DNA from: Ornithoclostridium sp944380285
GTDB lineage: Bacteria; Bacillota; Clostridia; Christensenellales; UBA3700
DNA length: 64,000 nucleotides
Direction of reading: 5' to 3'
Assembly: GCA_963931165.1 (NCBI GenBank)
Contig: OZ006985.1
Span: 1 to 64,000 of the forward strand
The position numbers and the translations under genes were made by a program. Of the stretch, positions 34,272 through 42,320 are shown piece after piece; within the stretch, counting starts at the first letter, position 1; each line of letters begins with the position of its first letter. The notes beneath the pieces were generated by a model. It made no database searches. It was given only the letters and a program-made list of their open reading frames with translations, and was not told where the DNA came from.

Positions 34272-34877
34272 TCATTTCCCGGCTTCAATATCGCCTAAAT
34301 TGTCAATCTCTAATTGCAGACAATTACTAATGGCAGCATTTAATTCTCCAATAATATGCTTTTTTGCTTCCGAAGGCCGGCAGTCGTGGTCATTCAAATA
34401 CTTATTGTATTTGATATTCAGTCGCCGATAATTTTGATCAATTCTTTGATCAATATCAGCAGCTGATGATGCACCAAAATCATTATTGATTATCTCGCTT
34501 ACCGCTTTACTCTCACGAACATTTAGAATGCCATTATATCGAAAAGAACTTCTAAACGAAAACAATGTATTTCCTTTCCCATTTCTTGACATTTGGTCAT
34601 GTACCGAACTGAATGTCCCCCTGTCAAATTCGATATTTACATTTTGATAATTATAGCTAGGTGAACATTCTAATGAATGGTAATGATAATCTTTTTGCCC
34701 ACTAGAACCAATTTGTCTATATGCGTTTTTCAAAAAAAGCATGGCGTCAAATATGCTGCTTTTTCCGCAACCATTAGGCCCTACTAATGCCACAATCCGC
34801 TTTGGATTATCGCCCAAGTCTATCGTAAGATCATGGAATCTTTTATATTTATTCAAATGAAGCTTCTTAATTCTCAT
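34272..34877 (-). pseudogene. N-terminal part of second OLD-family nuclease
   Basis: 201 residues from ATG 34877: MRIKKLHLNKYKRFHDL, Walker A ALVGPNGCGKSS (about 33-41), then helical and insertion segments to NLGDIEAGK followed by TGA. Homologous ATPases typically read GKGTFYF at this point, so TGA most likely replaced a Gly (GGA) codon by one substitution. The full original ORF is 34877-33270, 535 residues. It begins 7 bases after hsdS. Confidence 0.75.
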
Positions 34878-34884
34878 TTTTTTA

Positions 34885-36075
34885 TCATACCTCCAATTTT
34901 CCGCTCATTAAGCGAGGCAAAAGCGAATCGCGTTGTACAGTTAAATTTTTGTTTTTCACCAAAAGAATCCTAATCTCACCATATATATTATCTATTTGTT
35001 TTTCAAAAGCGGTTATAATTTCATTTGACGGCATAATAATCTTTATTTTCCTAATTATCTCCTGACTTATGTTTTGCTGCGCAGCGCCAAAAGAAATCGA
35101 TAGCAAGTATTCTCTAATGGATTTTAAATATTGATACAAATAATTTATTGAAGAAAAATTGCGTTTATCTACAAAAACACAACATGCTTGATTACAAGTA
35201 AATCCAGCGTCAAGATATGCCAGCAAGCCTATGTTTACTCCATACATTGCCATTGCAAGCGACTTTGAAGGCAATATTTTCGCTGAAGATTTTTTTACCG
35301 CCTCTTGTGTAATATACTCTTCTGTATCAATAATTACACAATCTTTAATTTCGCCTGTTTTCACCCATGGATATACGCCATTTTCAAAATATTCTTCATT
35401 TCCCCTATTCGGAGTTCCGCCAGAGCAAGTGTTGTAATATGTATGAATTTTGTCTCTGTTCCACTCTTTAGGAATGCCGTTTTCGAATTCAGCGGTTTCA
35501 TGACCAGGGAAGCGAAAACGAACAAACCATTCCTTATAAAGATTCTCCGCCATCTGCTCCAAAATTTTAATTCGCTTGTTGTTATTTTCAATCAAATCGT
35601 CGTAGGCAGAAAGAATTGAGGCGATTTTTGTTTGTACATTAGGAGAAGGAAAATTCCATTTAATCTTCCCAATAAATTTTGCGTCTGCCCTTTGTCTTCC
35701 ACTTGCGCCAGTCATGCTATTGATTGCCATATCACGTATGTACTGGCTTTTGGCAAGATAATATACATAATCATCGTCTGCCAATCCGCTTTTCCCTCTA
35801 AAAACAATAAACTCCGTAGAGCCAAAGCCTGCATTTCCATTGGAATATTTAGCGACCTTGCCATTTTCAAGGCATGGCGTAATTCGCGCCATCAGAGTAT
35901 CGTTTGGCTTGAATTTAGAACAACTTTGCCCAGTAAAGATAAGCACGTTTTCAGTTCTAGGTCTTTTAATCCCAACAACTATGTTTTCCATCTCCACAAA
36001 TGGATAGCATTTCCCTTTTTCTAGTTTTGTTGCAGGATTGATGTCTATATAATCACTTAACTTTTTTCCGATCAT
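34885..36075 (-). CDS. hsdS: Type I restriction-modification specificity subunit S
   Basis: 396 residues with two target-recognition domains, each followed by a conserved helix: the first TRD is at about 1-150 with helix IASILSAYDDLIENNNKRIK and LYKEWFVRFRFPG, the second ends with IRILLVKNKNLTVQRDSLLPRLMSGKLEV. These helices set the spacing between the two half-sites of the bipartite DNA target. The ATG at 36075 lies one base from the hsdM TGA. The recognised sequence cannot be read from the protein alone. Confidence 0.93.
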   Translation of the reverse strand: MIGKKLSDYIDINPATKLEKGKCYPFVEMENIVVGIKRPRTENVLIFTGQSCSKFKPNDTLMARITPCLENGKVAKYSNGNAGFGSTEFIVFRGKSGLADDDYVYYLAKSQYIRDMAINSMTGASGRQRADAKFIGKIKWNFPSPNVQTKIASILSAYDDLIENNNKRIKILEQMAENLYKEWFVRFRFPGHETAEFENGIPKEWNRDKIHTYYNTCSGGTPNRGNEEYFENGVYPWVKTGEIKDCVIIDTEEYITQEAVKKSSAKILPSKSLAMAMYGVNIGLLAYLDAGFTCNQACCVFVDKRNFSSINYLYQYLKSIREYLLSISFGAAQQNISQEIIRKIKIIMPSNEIITAFEKQIDNIYGEIRILLVKNKNLTVQRDSLLPRLMSGKLEV

Positions 36076-36076
36076 A

Positions 36077-37816
36077 TCATTTCCCCAACAATTCCATCAA
36101 ATTCTCAGAAATTTGCTCCTCCAAAGAACGGGCTTCGCCATTCAGTTTTTCCAGCTCGGAGTTTAAGGATAACATTTCCGCTTTGAACTCTTCTGCCGTC
36201 ATGCCGTCGTCTTCGATGACTACGCCAACATAGCGCCCCGCATTCAAGGAATAGTCCTGATCGATAATCCCATCCTCTCCGTCAAGTTTTGCCGCTTTGC
36301 AAAGACCGATGACATCGTGATATTTCCCTTCGGGGAAGCGTTCATTGAGCCAATCGATTTGCGTCTGCCAATAGGATTTTGGCATAATCTCCTTATCGTC
36401 GGAAACTTCGGGCGCTTTGTCAAGGTTGGCTTTATACTCTTCAATCAAATTTACAAATGCCTGTTCGTCGCCGTTGTACAATTTTGTGATAATACCTAGA
36501 TTTTTTATCTGCTCGTCGGAAAACTTCCTGTGCGCGCGATCAACCTGCGTAAACACATTGCGCGCGTCGATGAACAATATCTCGTCTTTCTTGTCGGTAC
36601 GACTCTTTTGCTTATCGAAAAACCACAGTGTTGCGGGAAGTGTCACAGACGAAAACATATTTGAAGGAAGCGTTACCATCTGAGAAATGACACCTTCCTC
36701 TATCAGCTTTTTTCGTATCTCATATTCGCTGCCGCCGGCATCGGAAGCGGAATTTGCCATAACGAGAGCGGCTTTGCCTGTTTCGTTCAAGGCTGTGGCA
36801 AAATAGCCTATCCACAAATAGTTTGCGTTGGGGACGGTTTCTTTTTTGTCCGAATCTTTCTTTGTAGATTTAGACTTATTCCTCGGCACACCGTATGTAT
36901 TAAAGCGAGCATCGTCCTTGACCTTGTCAAACACCACCTCATCCACGTTAAAGGGCGGATTTGCCATTACATAGTCAAACTGCCCGACGGCATTATATGG
37001 GTCGGAATAAAATGAGTTTGCCTCCGTAATTTCACCGCGCACATTGTTGAGAAGCAAATTTATTTTTGCCAGTTTCACGGTATCGGGTTCTTTTTCCACG
37101 CCGTAGCAGCGGAATTTCATCTGCTCTGCCTTACTTGCATTATGCGCGTGCATATATCTTGCCGCTTGTACAAACATGCCGCCGCTGCCGCAAGCAGGGT
37201 CCAAAAACTTTTTATCGCCCGGTTCGGGGTTGAGCACTTCCACCATATATCTGACGACCGTTGCAGGAGTATAGAATGTTCCGCCGTCTTTCCCCTCTGC
37301 CAAAGCAAAGTTGCCAAGGAAATATTCGTAAATCTCTCCGAAAATATCTAGTGTGCTGTTTTCGGGGATGTCCTTGAAAATACGGACGATTTTAGACAAA
37401 AGTTCAGGCTCTTCTCCTGGTACAAGTCCACCGTAAACTTCCTTAGGCAGCACTCCTTCAAGTTTCGGGTTTTCCTTTTCAATGGCCTCCATAGCCTTTT
37501 TTACGAGGATGGCTTTTTTAGCATCGTCGGGGGCATTGTTAATAAAATCGTAATATGCGCATTCGGGCAGGAAAAATCCGCACTTTTCAATGGCAATCTC
37601 TTTTAAGGATTTCTCCATTCTCGTGCCTTTACATTTTTCAAACTCTGCATTTATGTCCTCCATATGCTGTTTGAACAATATATCCGCATATCTTAAAAAT
37701 ATCAATCCCAAAATAGGCTGTCCGTATTTGTTGGCAGCCAGATGCGCGCCTGCTCGCAGAACATCGGCAGCATGCCATAAATTATCTTTCAGCTTTTTCA
37801 ATTCCTTGTCCGTCAT
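36077..37816 (-). CDS. hsdM: Type I restriction-modification DNA methyltransferase subunit M
   Basis: 579 residues. N-terminal HsdM_N (LWHAADVLRAGAHLAANKYGQ, LGLIFLRYADILF) then the N6-adenine methyltransferase domain: SAM motif I FLDPACGSGGMFVQAA and catalytic motif IV YVMANPPFN. The C-terminal helices (EEFKAEMLSLNSELEKL) contact HsdS. Methylates adenine in the HsdS target. AGAGGGAAAG precedes the ATG. The XRE reading frame ends directly at its start. Confidence 0.95.
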   Translation of the reverse strand: MTDKELKKLKDNLWHAADVLRAGAHLAANKYGQPILGLIFLRYADILFKQHMEDINAEFEKCKGTRMEKSLKEIAIEKCGFFLPECAYYDFINNAPDDAKKAILVKKAMEAIEKENPKLEGVLPKEVYGGLVPGEEPELLSKIVRIFKDIPENSTLDIFGEIYEYFLGNFALAEGKDGGTFYTPATVVRYMVEVLNPEPGDKKFLDPACGSGGMFVQAARYMHAHNASKAEQMKFRCYGVEKEPDTVKLAKINLLLNNVRGEITEANSFYSDPYNAVGQFDYVMANPPFNVDEVVFDKVKDDARFNTYGVPRNKSKSTKKDSDKKETVPNANYLWIGYFATALNETGKAALVMANSASDAGGSEYEIRKKLIEEGVISQMVTLPSNMFSSVTLPATLWFFDKQKSRTDKKDEILFIDARNVFTQVDRAHRKFSDEQIKNLGIITKLYNGDEQAFVNLIEEYKANLDKAPEVSDDKEIMPKSYWQTQIDWLNERFPEGKYHDVIGLCKAAKLDGEDGIIDQDYSLNAGRYVGVVIEDDGMTAEEFKAEMLSLNSELEKLNGEARSLEEQISENLMELLGK

Positions 37817-38032
37817 TTACTTTCCCTCTGTTGAATCCGTAATTTCCATAATATCATCAAAGCCGACATTCAGCGCTTTACATATTTTAGCCAATGTTTC
37901 TGCACTGATATTTTCTCCTCGCGTTAACCTTGTAACGGTATAACCGCTGATATCTCACAGCTCAATTAGATCTTTCTTTTTCAAATCCCTATCGATGAGC
38001 AATTTCCAAAGCCTTTTATAAGATACCGCCAT
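37817..38032 (-). pseudogene. XRE-family regulator with an in-frame TGA
   Basis: From ATG 38032 the frame reads MAVSYKRLWKLLIDRDLKKK, DLIEL, then TGA at codon 26 (37957-37955). It goes on in the same frame as DISGYTVTRLTRGENISAE, TLAKICKALNVGFDDIMEI and a short tail to TAA at 37819-37817. This is a complete small Cro/CI-type HTH (usual consensus L-A-[GD]-I-S before the recognition helix). The stop replaces one residue at the turn. It shares the promoter with the hsd genes and normally would regulate them. Confidence 0.8.
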
Positions 38033-38062
38033 TGTATTCCTCTATTACATTAATTTAATTTT

Positions 38063-38091
38063 ATTATATCACATCGACCTATTTATTTCAA
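38063..38091 (-). promoter_or_regulatory. Promoter of the restriction-modification operon
   Basis: Minus strand TTGAAA (38091-38086), 17 bp, TATAAT (38068-38063). Confidence 0.65.
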
Positions 38092-38235
38092 CCAAAAACA
38101 TATTTATATCGCTATTTTCTGTTTTTGTCTTTTTATTCAATCCGTTCTGAAGTCCTTTTGAGACCAACACAAACTTTATCGTTACAAATCACAGCCCAAT
38201 CCGTTTGTATACTTCAACTTACCTGTTAAAAAAAG

Positions 38236-38257
38236 TGTCCATAAAATTATGTCACAG
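38236..38257. repeat. IS-end-like sequence, copy 1
   Basis: TGTCCATAAA....TGTCACAG, resembling terminal repeats of IS256-type elements. Same orientation as copies at 41172 and 42152. A second short repeat, ACCGGTAAGAAATGCTT, follows at 38272-38288 and recurs at 41972-41988. Confidence 0.45.
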
Positions 38258-38294
38258 TATTGTAAACCTACACCGGTAAGAAATGCTTCGGGTT

Positions 38295-38504
38295 TAACGG
38301 CAAAACCAATGAAAAGAAAGGACCGCACGGCGGAAAAAGCGGCAGCCGACCCCCAAGCGGTTCAGCGGGGACGGCTCCGCGCCGCCGCGCCTTTCGGTTT
38401 GGTTTTCCGCGCCACTCTTGTTGCCGTTTCGCGGCGTGTGCTTGGCTGCGGCGCGCGTCAGCGCGGCGCACTTGTCTTTGCCAAGCACACGCCACGGTGC
38501 CAAA
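38295..38504. repeat. ~210-bp direct repeat, right copy, flanking the R-M island
   Basis: Second copy of the element at 27886-28094, same orientation. Between the two lie only the restriction-modification genes and short flanks. The inverted arms GGCGTGTGCTTGG / CCAAGCACACGCC are perfect here. Confidence 0.75.
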
Positions 38505-38564
38505 CGGTTAAAATATCGGAATTTATTATCGTCTTACCTATAATTTTTCTTGACGGAATTAGTT

Positions 38565-38597
38565 CTATATGGTATTTTATAATTGTACTATATGGTA
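38565..38597 (+). promoter_or_regulatory. Candidate MarR operator at the radical SAM operon
   Basis: CTATATGGTA occurs at 38565-38574 and 38588-38597 (23-bp period). The second lies within the palindromic GTACTATATGGTAC. TATAAT at 38578-38583 sits between them, with TTGACG at 38550, though the 22-bp gap is long. Confidence 0.45.
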
Positions 38598-38624
38598 CGA
38601 AATATAATTTCAGGAGATGTCGCT

Positions 38625-39128
38625 ATGAAAGAAATCAAAATCGCGCAGGCACCCGTTTTCACTTCCCCTAATCCCATGACTTTTATCTGCTCCAAGAAGG
38701 CGGACGGGAAAACGAACATGGCAACGATCGCTTTCTGGACGTATGCTTCGACCAATCCCGGAAAAGTTGTGTTTTCACTCAATAAGGGCGCCTATACGTT
38801 GGAACTTCTTGCAAAGAATAAAGAAGTCGTCATCACCATTCCCGGCATCTCTCTTGCGGGCACGCTCATCGCCTGCGGTACTTCTTCGGGAAGGGATACC
38901 GATAAGGTTGAAAAATTCGGCATTGAAATGCAGAAACTTGACGGCACGGATATTGAAGTTCCAAAAGATACCCGCCTTGCCATTGTAGCAGAGATATGCG
39001 GAACGGTCGATGCGGACGACCATGTTCTGCATATCTGCAACGTAAAGAATGTTTATGCGGACGAAAGCGTCGAAGCGGTGTTCGGCTGGAACGGTTATGC
39101 CGAGCTTGCCGCCGCGCAGAAAAAATAA
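38625..39128 (+). CDS. Flavin reductase-like (FMN-binding split-barrel) protein
   Basis: 167 residues of the flavin reductase/FMN-binding split-barrel family: PNPMTFICSKKADGKTN, STNPGKVVFSLNKGAYTLELL, VITIPGISLAG and a late FGWNGYAEL. Such proteins bind FMN and may reduce flavins or act as small redox partners. CAGGAGATG precedes ATG 38625. First gene of a tight operon: the next gene starts after 3 bases. It could supply electrons to the radical SAM partners (inference). Confidence 0.8.
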   Translation: MKEIKIAQAPVFTSPNPMTFICSKKADGKTNMATIAFWTYASTNPGKVVFSLNKGAYTLELLAKNKEVVITIPGISLAGTLIACGTSSGRDTDKVEKFGIEMQKLDGTDIEVPKDTRLAIVAEICGTVDADDHVLHICNVKNVYADESVEAVFGWNGYAELAAAQKK

Positions 39129-39131
39129 ATT

Positions 39132-39791
39132 ATGGTATTTCCCATCAAAGATAAGATCAAAAACCTGAACGTCGTTATCGGCTGTCCCATAGGCTGCCGG
39201 TATTGCTATGCGCGAAACAACTGCCGCCGCTTTCACATGACGGACGACTTTTCCAAACCGCAGTTTTTTGAAAACAAGCTGCGTTTATTCGATACAAAGG
39301 AACCGATAGTCTTTCTGCTCACGGGCATGAGCGACCTCGCCTATTGGCAGCCCGACTGGACGGAAAAAGTATTTGAAAAGGCGGCGCAGACGCAGCACAA
39401 CCAATATCTCTTTCTGACAAAGCGCCCCGAACGACTGAATATACAGACCGACCTTGCCAACCTTTGGTTCGGCGTGACCGTCACCTGTGCGGCGGAAAGA
39501 GAGCGCATAGAGATTTTAAGGCGCAACGTAAAGGCGAAACATTACCACGTCACGTTCGAGCCACTCTCCGACGGCGTGGGAGAGGTCGATTTTTCGGGCA
39601 TCGGTTGGACGGTCATCGGTACGGAAACGGGAAACTGCAAGGGAAAGATACCCTCTGAAAGAGCGTGGGTAGACGCTTTGTATTTGCAGGCAAAGGCGAA
39701 CGGTGTTCCCGTCTTTATGAAAGAGGCACTGGAAGGCATCGTACCGACCAATGAAATGATACAGGAATTTCCAAAGGAGTTTCATCTATGA
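39132..39791 (+). CDS. Radical SAM protein, probable mobile pair protein A
   Basis: 219 residues. The CPIGCRYC motif (Cx3Cx2C) binds the [4Fe-4S] cluster used to cleave SAM. FLLTGMSDLAYWQPDW, FLTKRPERL and GTETGNCKGK resemble DUF5131/phage Gp37-like radical SAM proteins. NCBI naming calls a protein of this size, paired with a second radical SAM and a MarR gene, radical SAM mobile pair protein A. I recall this from family knowledge and did not search. Stop overlaps the MarR start (ATGA). Confidence 0.75.
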   Translation: MVFPIKDKIKNLNVVIGCPIGCRYCYARNNCRRFHMTDDFSKPQFFENKLRLFDTKEPIVFLLTGMSDLAYWQPDWTEKVFEKAAQTQHNQYLFLTKRPERLNIQTDLANLWFGVTVTCAAERERIEILRRNVKAKHYHVTFEPLSDGVGEVDFSGIGWTVIGTETGNCKGKIPSERAWVDALYLQAKANGVPVFMKEALEGIVPTNEMIQEFPKEFHL

Positions 39792-40222
39792 AAGAGAGGC
39801 AGGGCGGATTTTTAATATCCAAGATAAAGCAGATCGGCGGGCGCAGGTTCGATAAGATTTTGCAGCAGAAGAATATCGACGCATTCAACGGCGCGCAAGG
39901 CAAAATTCTGTATGTGCTCTGGCAGGGCGGAAAGATGACGGCTACGGAGATCTCCAAAAAGAGCGGGCTTGCCAAGACGACGCTCACCGCTATGCTCGCA
40001 CGAATGCAGGAGCAGGGACTGATCCGTACTGAGGAGAATGCGAAAGATAAGCGCAGCGCGCTCGTATGCCTGACGAAAAAAGCCGCCGCACTCAAAGATG
40101 AATACGACGGCGTGACCAAAGAGATCGAAGATATTTATTACAAAGGCTTTACGGACGAAGAGATCGACCGGTTTGAAAACTGTCTGAAACGTATCCTGAA
40201 AAATCTGGAGGAAAACGCATGA
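39788..40222 (+). CDS. MarR-family regulator of the radical SAM pair
   Basis: 144 residues with a MarR winged HTH: GKILYVLWQGGKMTATEISK, KSGLAKTTLTAMLARMQEQG, then wing RTEENAKDKRSALVCLTKK. Overlaps both neighbours by ATGA, so it is made together with the two radical SAM proteins. Likely autorepressor acting on the repeated CTATATGGTA sites at 38565-38597, relieved by a small ligand. That is inferred from location. Confidence 0.85.
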   Translation: MKERQGGFLISKIKQIGGRRFDKILQQKNIDAFNGAQGKILYVLWQGGKMTATEISKKSGLAKTTLTAMLARMQEQGLIRTEENAKDKRSALVCLTKKAAALKDEYDGVTKEIEDIYYKGFTDEEIDRFENCLKRILKNLEENA

Positions 40223-41100
40223 ACGACGTAAAGATAAGCGAACTGCATGTAAAAACGGTGCTTACAAAGTCGAATCTGCCCATTGCGGGGTACTCGATCA
40301 ATCCTTATGTGGGCTGCACGCACGCCTGCAAGTATTGCTATGCCTGCTTTATGAAACGCTTTACCGGGCACGCCGAGCCGTGGGGAACCTTTCTCGACGT
40401 CAAATATTGGCCGCCCGTAAAAAATCCGCAGAGATACGACGGACAGACAATGATCGTAGGTTCGGTAACCGACGCCTATAACCCGCAGGAAGAAACCTTC
40501 CGCCGCACGCGCGCATTCCTCGAAGAGATGCAGAGCGGCAAAATCAACCTCATCATTACTACCAAATCCGACCTCGTGCTGCGCGACCTCGACCTCATCA
40601 AGTCTTTTCCGTCTCCGCTCATAAGTTGGTCGATAAACACGCTCGACGAAAACTTCAAGAACGATATGGACAGCGCCGTTTCCATAGAGCGCAGGATTGC
40701 CGCCATGAAAAGGTGTCACGAGGAAGGCATACGCACGACCTGTTTTATATCGCCCATCTTCCCTGAAATCACAGAAGTATTTGACATCATAGAAAAAATC
40801 AAGGACTTCTGCGACTATATCTGGTTGGAAAATCTCAACCTGCGCGGCAACTTCAAGGCGGATGTCATGAACTATATCGGGCAAAAGTATCCCGCGCTTT
40901 TGCCGCTGTACCGCGAAATTTATAACAAGAATGATATGACCTATTGGAAAGTGTTAGACCAAAAGGTTGCGGACTATGCCCGTGCAAACGATTTCATGTA
41001 TGTAATCGACGAAGAACCTTTCCTGCGCAACCCCACAGGCAAACCCATCATTATAAATTACTTCTATCATTCGCAGATAAAGCAATCTGCTAAAAAATAA
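40219..41100 (+). CDS. Radical SAM protein (SplB-like), probable mobile pair protein B
   Basis: 293 residues. NPYVGCTHACKYCYACFMKR carries the Cx3Cx2C cluster motif, then VGSVTDAYNPQEE, ITTKSDLVLRDLDL and SINTLDENFKNDMDSA, as in COG1533/spore photoproduct lyase-like proteins. The C-terminal RNPTGKPIIINYFYHSQ is conserved-looking. Last gene of the operon. Reaction unknown. The fixed partnership of two radical SAM enzymes and MarR is the distinctive feature. Confidence 0.8.
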   Translation: MNDVKISELHVKTVLTKSNLPIAGYSINPYVGCTHACKYCYACFMKRFTGHAEPWGTFLDVKYWPPVKNPQRYDGQTMIVGSVTDAYNPQEETFRRTRAFLEEMQSGKINLIITTKSDLVLRDLDLIKSFPSPLISWSINTLDENFKNDMDSAVSIERRIAAMKRCHEEGIRTTCFISPIFPEITEVFDIIEKIKDFCDYIWLENLNLRGNFKADVMNYIGQKYPALLPLYREIYNKNDMTYWKVLDQKVADYARANDFMYVIDEEPFLRNPTGKPIIINYFYHSQIKQSAKK

Positions 41101-41171
41101 TCGCAGTACCGGTCAAAACCCTTTTGAAACGAAAAATGGAATTTAGTGGTGTAGCAATACTTGATAAAAAG

Positions 41172-41193
41172 TGTCCATAAAGATAAGTGACAG
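41172..41193. repeat. IS-end-like sequence, copy 2
   Basis: TGTCCATAAA....AGTGACAG directly after the radical SAM operon. Same orientation as copy 1. Confidence 0.45.
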
Positions 41194-41259
41194 TAGCAAT
41201 TAAGGAAGCTTTACATTATTTGGATTGCCTCCCGCTGTAAACACATCAGCCCGACTTTT

Positions 41260-41907
41260 TTATCCCAAAATATAATGCAATATATCGACGGGAGAATTTG
41301 CAATATAATTTGCCCCCGCTTCAAGCAATTCTTCCTTGCTTCCATATCCGTATAGAACGCCTATGGAACTCAGACCGTTTATTTTTGCTCCGATAATATC
41401 ATGTTCACGGTCACCTACCATAACGGCACGCTTCTTGTCCTTTATCTCACATTTTTTTAAGGCATAAGCAATCACATCTGCCTTTTGTGTCCTGCTCTGA
41501 TCCATGGTAGCGCCGCAGATTTCTTTGAAATATTGTTCTAATCCGAAATGCTGTACAATAGTTTTTGCAAATTGTTCGGGCTTGGATGTTGCCACTACGA
41601 CTGTAAACCCGCTTTTTTTCAATTCGGAAAGCAACTCCTGCACTCCTGTATATGGTTTGTTTTCAAAAATTCCCGTTTCGGCAAAATATTCCCGATAATA
41701 CTCCACCGCCCGTAAAGCGTCCGAACAGCTTAATCCGCAATACTTTGAAAAGGATTCCGTAAGAGGCGGCCCGATAAATTTTTTGAGCAGCGGCTTGTCG
41801 GGAGCAGTGATACCGAATTTTTTCAGCGCGTAGATGATGGAATTTGATATGCCCTCAAACGGGTCTGTCAATGTGCCGTCCAAATCGAACAGTACGGTAT
41901 CAAACAA
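41260..41907 (-). CDS. HAD-family hydrolase (phosphoglycolate phosphatase-like)
   Basis: 215 residues. HAD motif I FDLDGTLTD (nucleophile Asp8, Asp10), motif II VATSKPE, motif III Lys near SRTQKADVI and motif IV VGDREHDIIGA. The helical cap between motifs I and II is Gph/PgmB-like. Dephosphorylates small phosphometabolites. Start is TTG at 41907 with AGGAGGAAG upstream. AT-rich like the neighbouring accessory DNA and bounded by IS-end-like repeats on both sides. Confidence 0.88.
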   Translation of the reverse strand: MFDTVLFDLDGTLTDPFEGISNSIIYALKKFGITAPDKPLLKKFIGPPLTESFSKYCGLSCSDALRAVEYYREYFAETGIFENKPYTGVQELLSELKKSGFTVVVATSKPEQFAKTIVQHFGLEQYFKEICGATMDQSRTQKADVIAYALKKCEIKDKKRAVMVGDREHDIIGAKINGLSSIGVLYGYGSKEELLEAGANYIANSPVDILHYILG

Positions 41908-42151
41908 ACTTACTTCCTCCTTGCAAACATATTTAACGTATTATAAAAAATTCTTACGGCAATGTCAACCGACCGGTAAGAAATGCTTGACGACCAATTT
42001 TCAGTGTGCTGTTTTGGTTTTGTTTTGCTAAGAGGTCGCTGAGCAATATTAAGCAAAATATGAAATCTTCCTGACAACCGTTAGCAAAATTGATACATAA
42101 TACAGAGTTTATCATATCGTCGTACACACTGCCTAAAGAAATTTTGAAAAC

Positions 42152-42173
42152 TGTCCATAAAGTTATGTGACAG
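42152..42173. repeat. IS-end-like sequence, copy 3
   Basis: TGTCCATAAA....TGTGACAG. It lies in the 41908-42284 gap, which also holds the second ACCGGTAAGAAATGCTT (41972-41988) and no gene. Confidence 0.45.
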
Positions 42174-42284
42174 TTTTGGCAGAAAGAATGTTGCGTTTTG
42201 CGGTCAAGAGCATTTGACATGGGGTTGCTTGCAATGCGCTGACTTGCAACGCGCCGCGCCGCGGAAAAATGATTTGAGCAAAGG

Positions 42285-42313
42285 TTGCTTTTTGTCGCGC
42301 GCAAAGGTATAAT
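42285..42313 (+). promoter_or_regulatory. Promoter giving a leaderless transcript
   Basis: TTGCTT (42285-42290), 17 bp, TATAAT (42308-42313), then seven bases to the ATG at 42321. No Shine-Dalgarno. Confidence 0.7.
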
Positions 42314-42320
42314 AGAGAAT

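Noticed and set aside
34272..34274. TGA as selenocysteine or reassigned codon
   Set aside because: TGA ends many genes here, including hsdM and hsdS. No Cys is expected at this position and no clear SECIS-like hairpin was seen directly after it.
38294..38503. Small ORFs within the 210-bp repeat (also in the copy at 27.9 kb)
   Set aside because: The frame differs between copies, there is no ribosome site, and the sequence is explained by inverted repeats.
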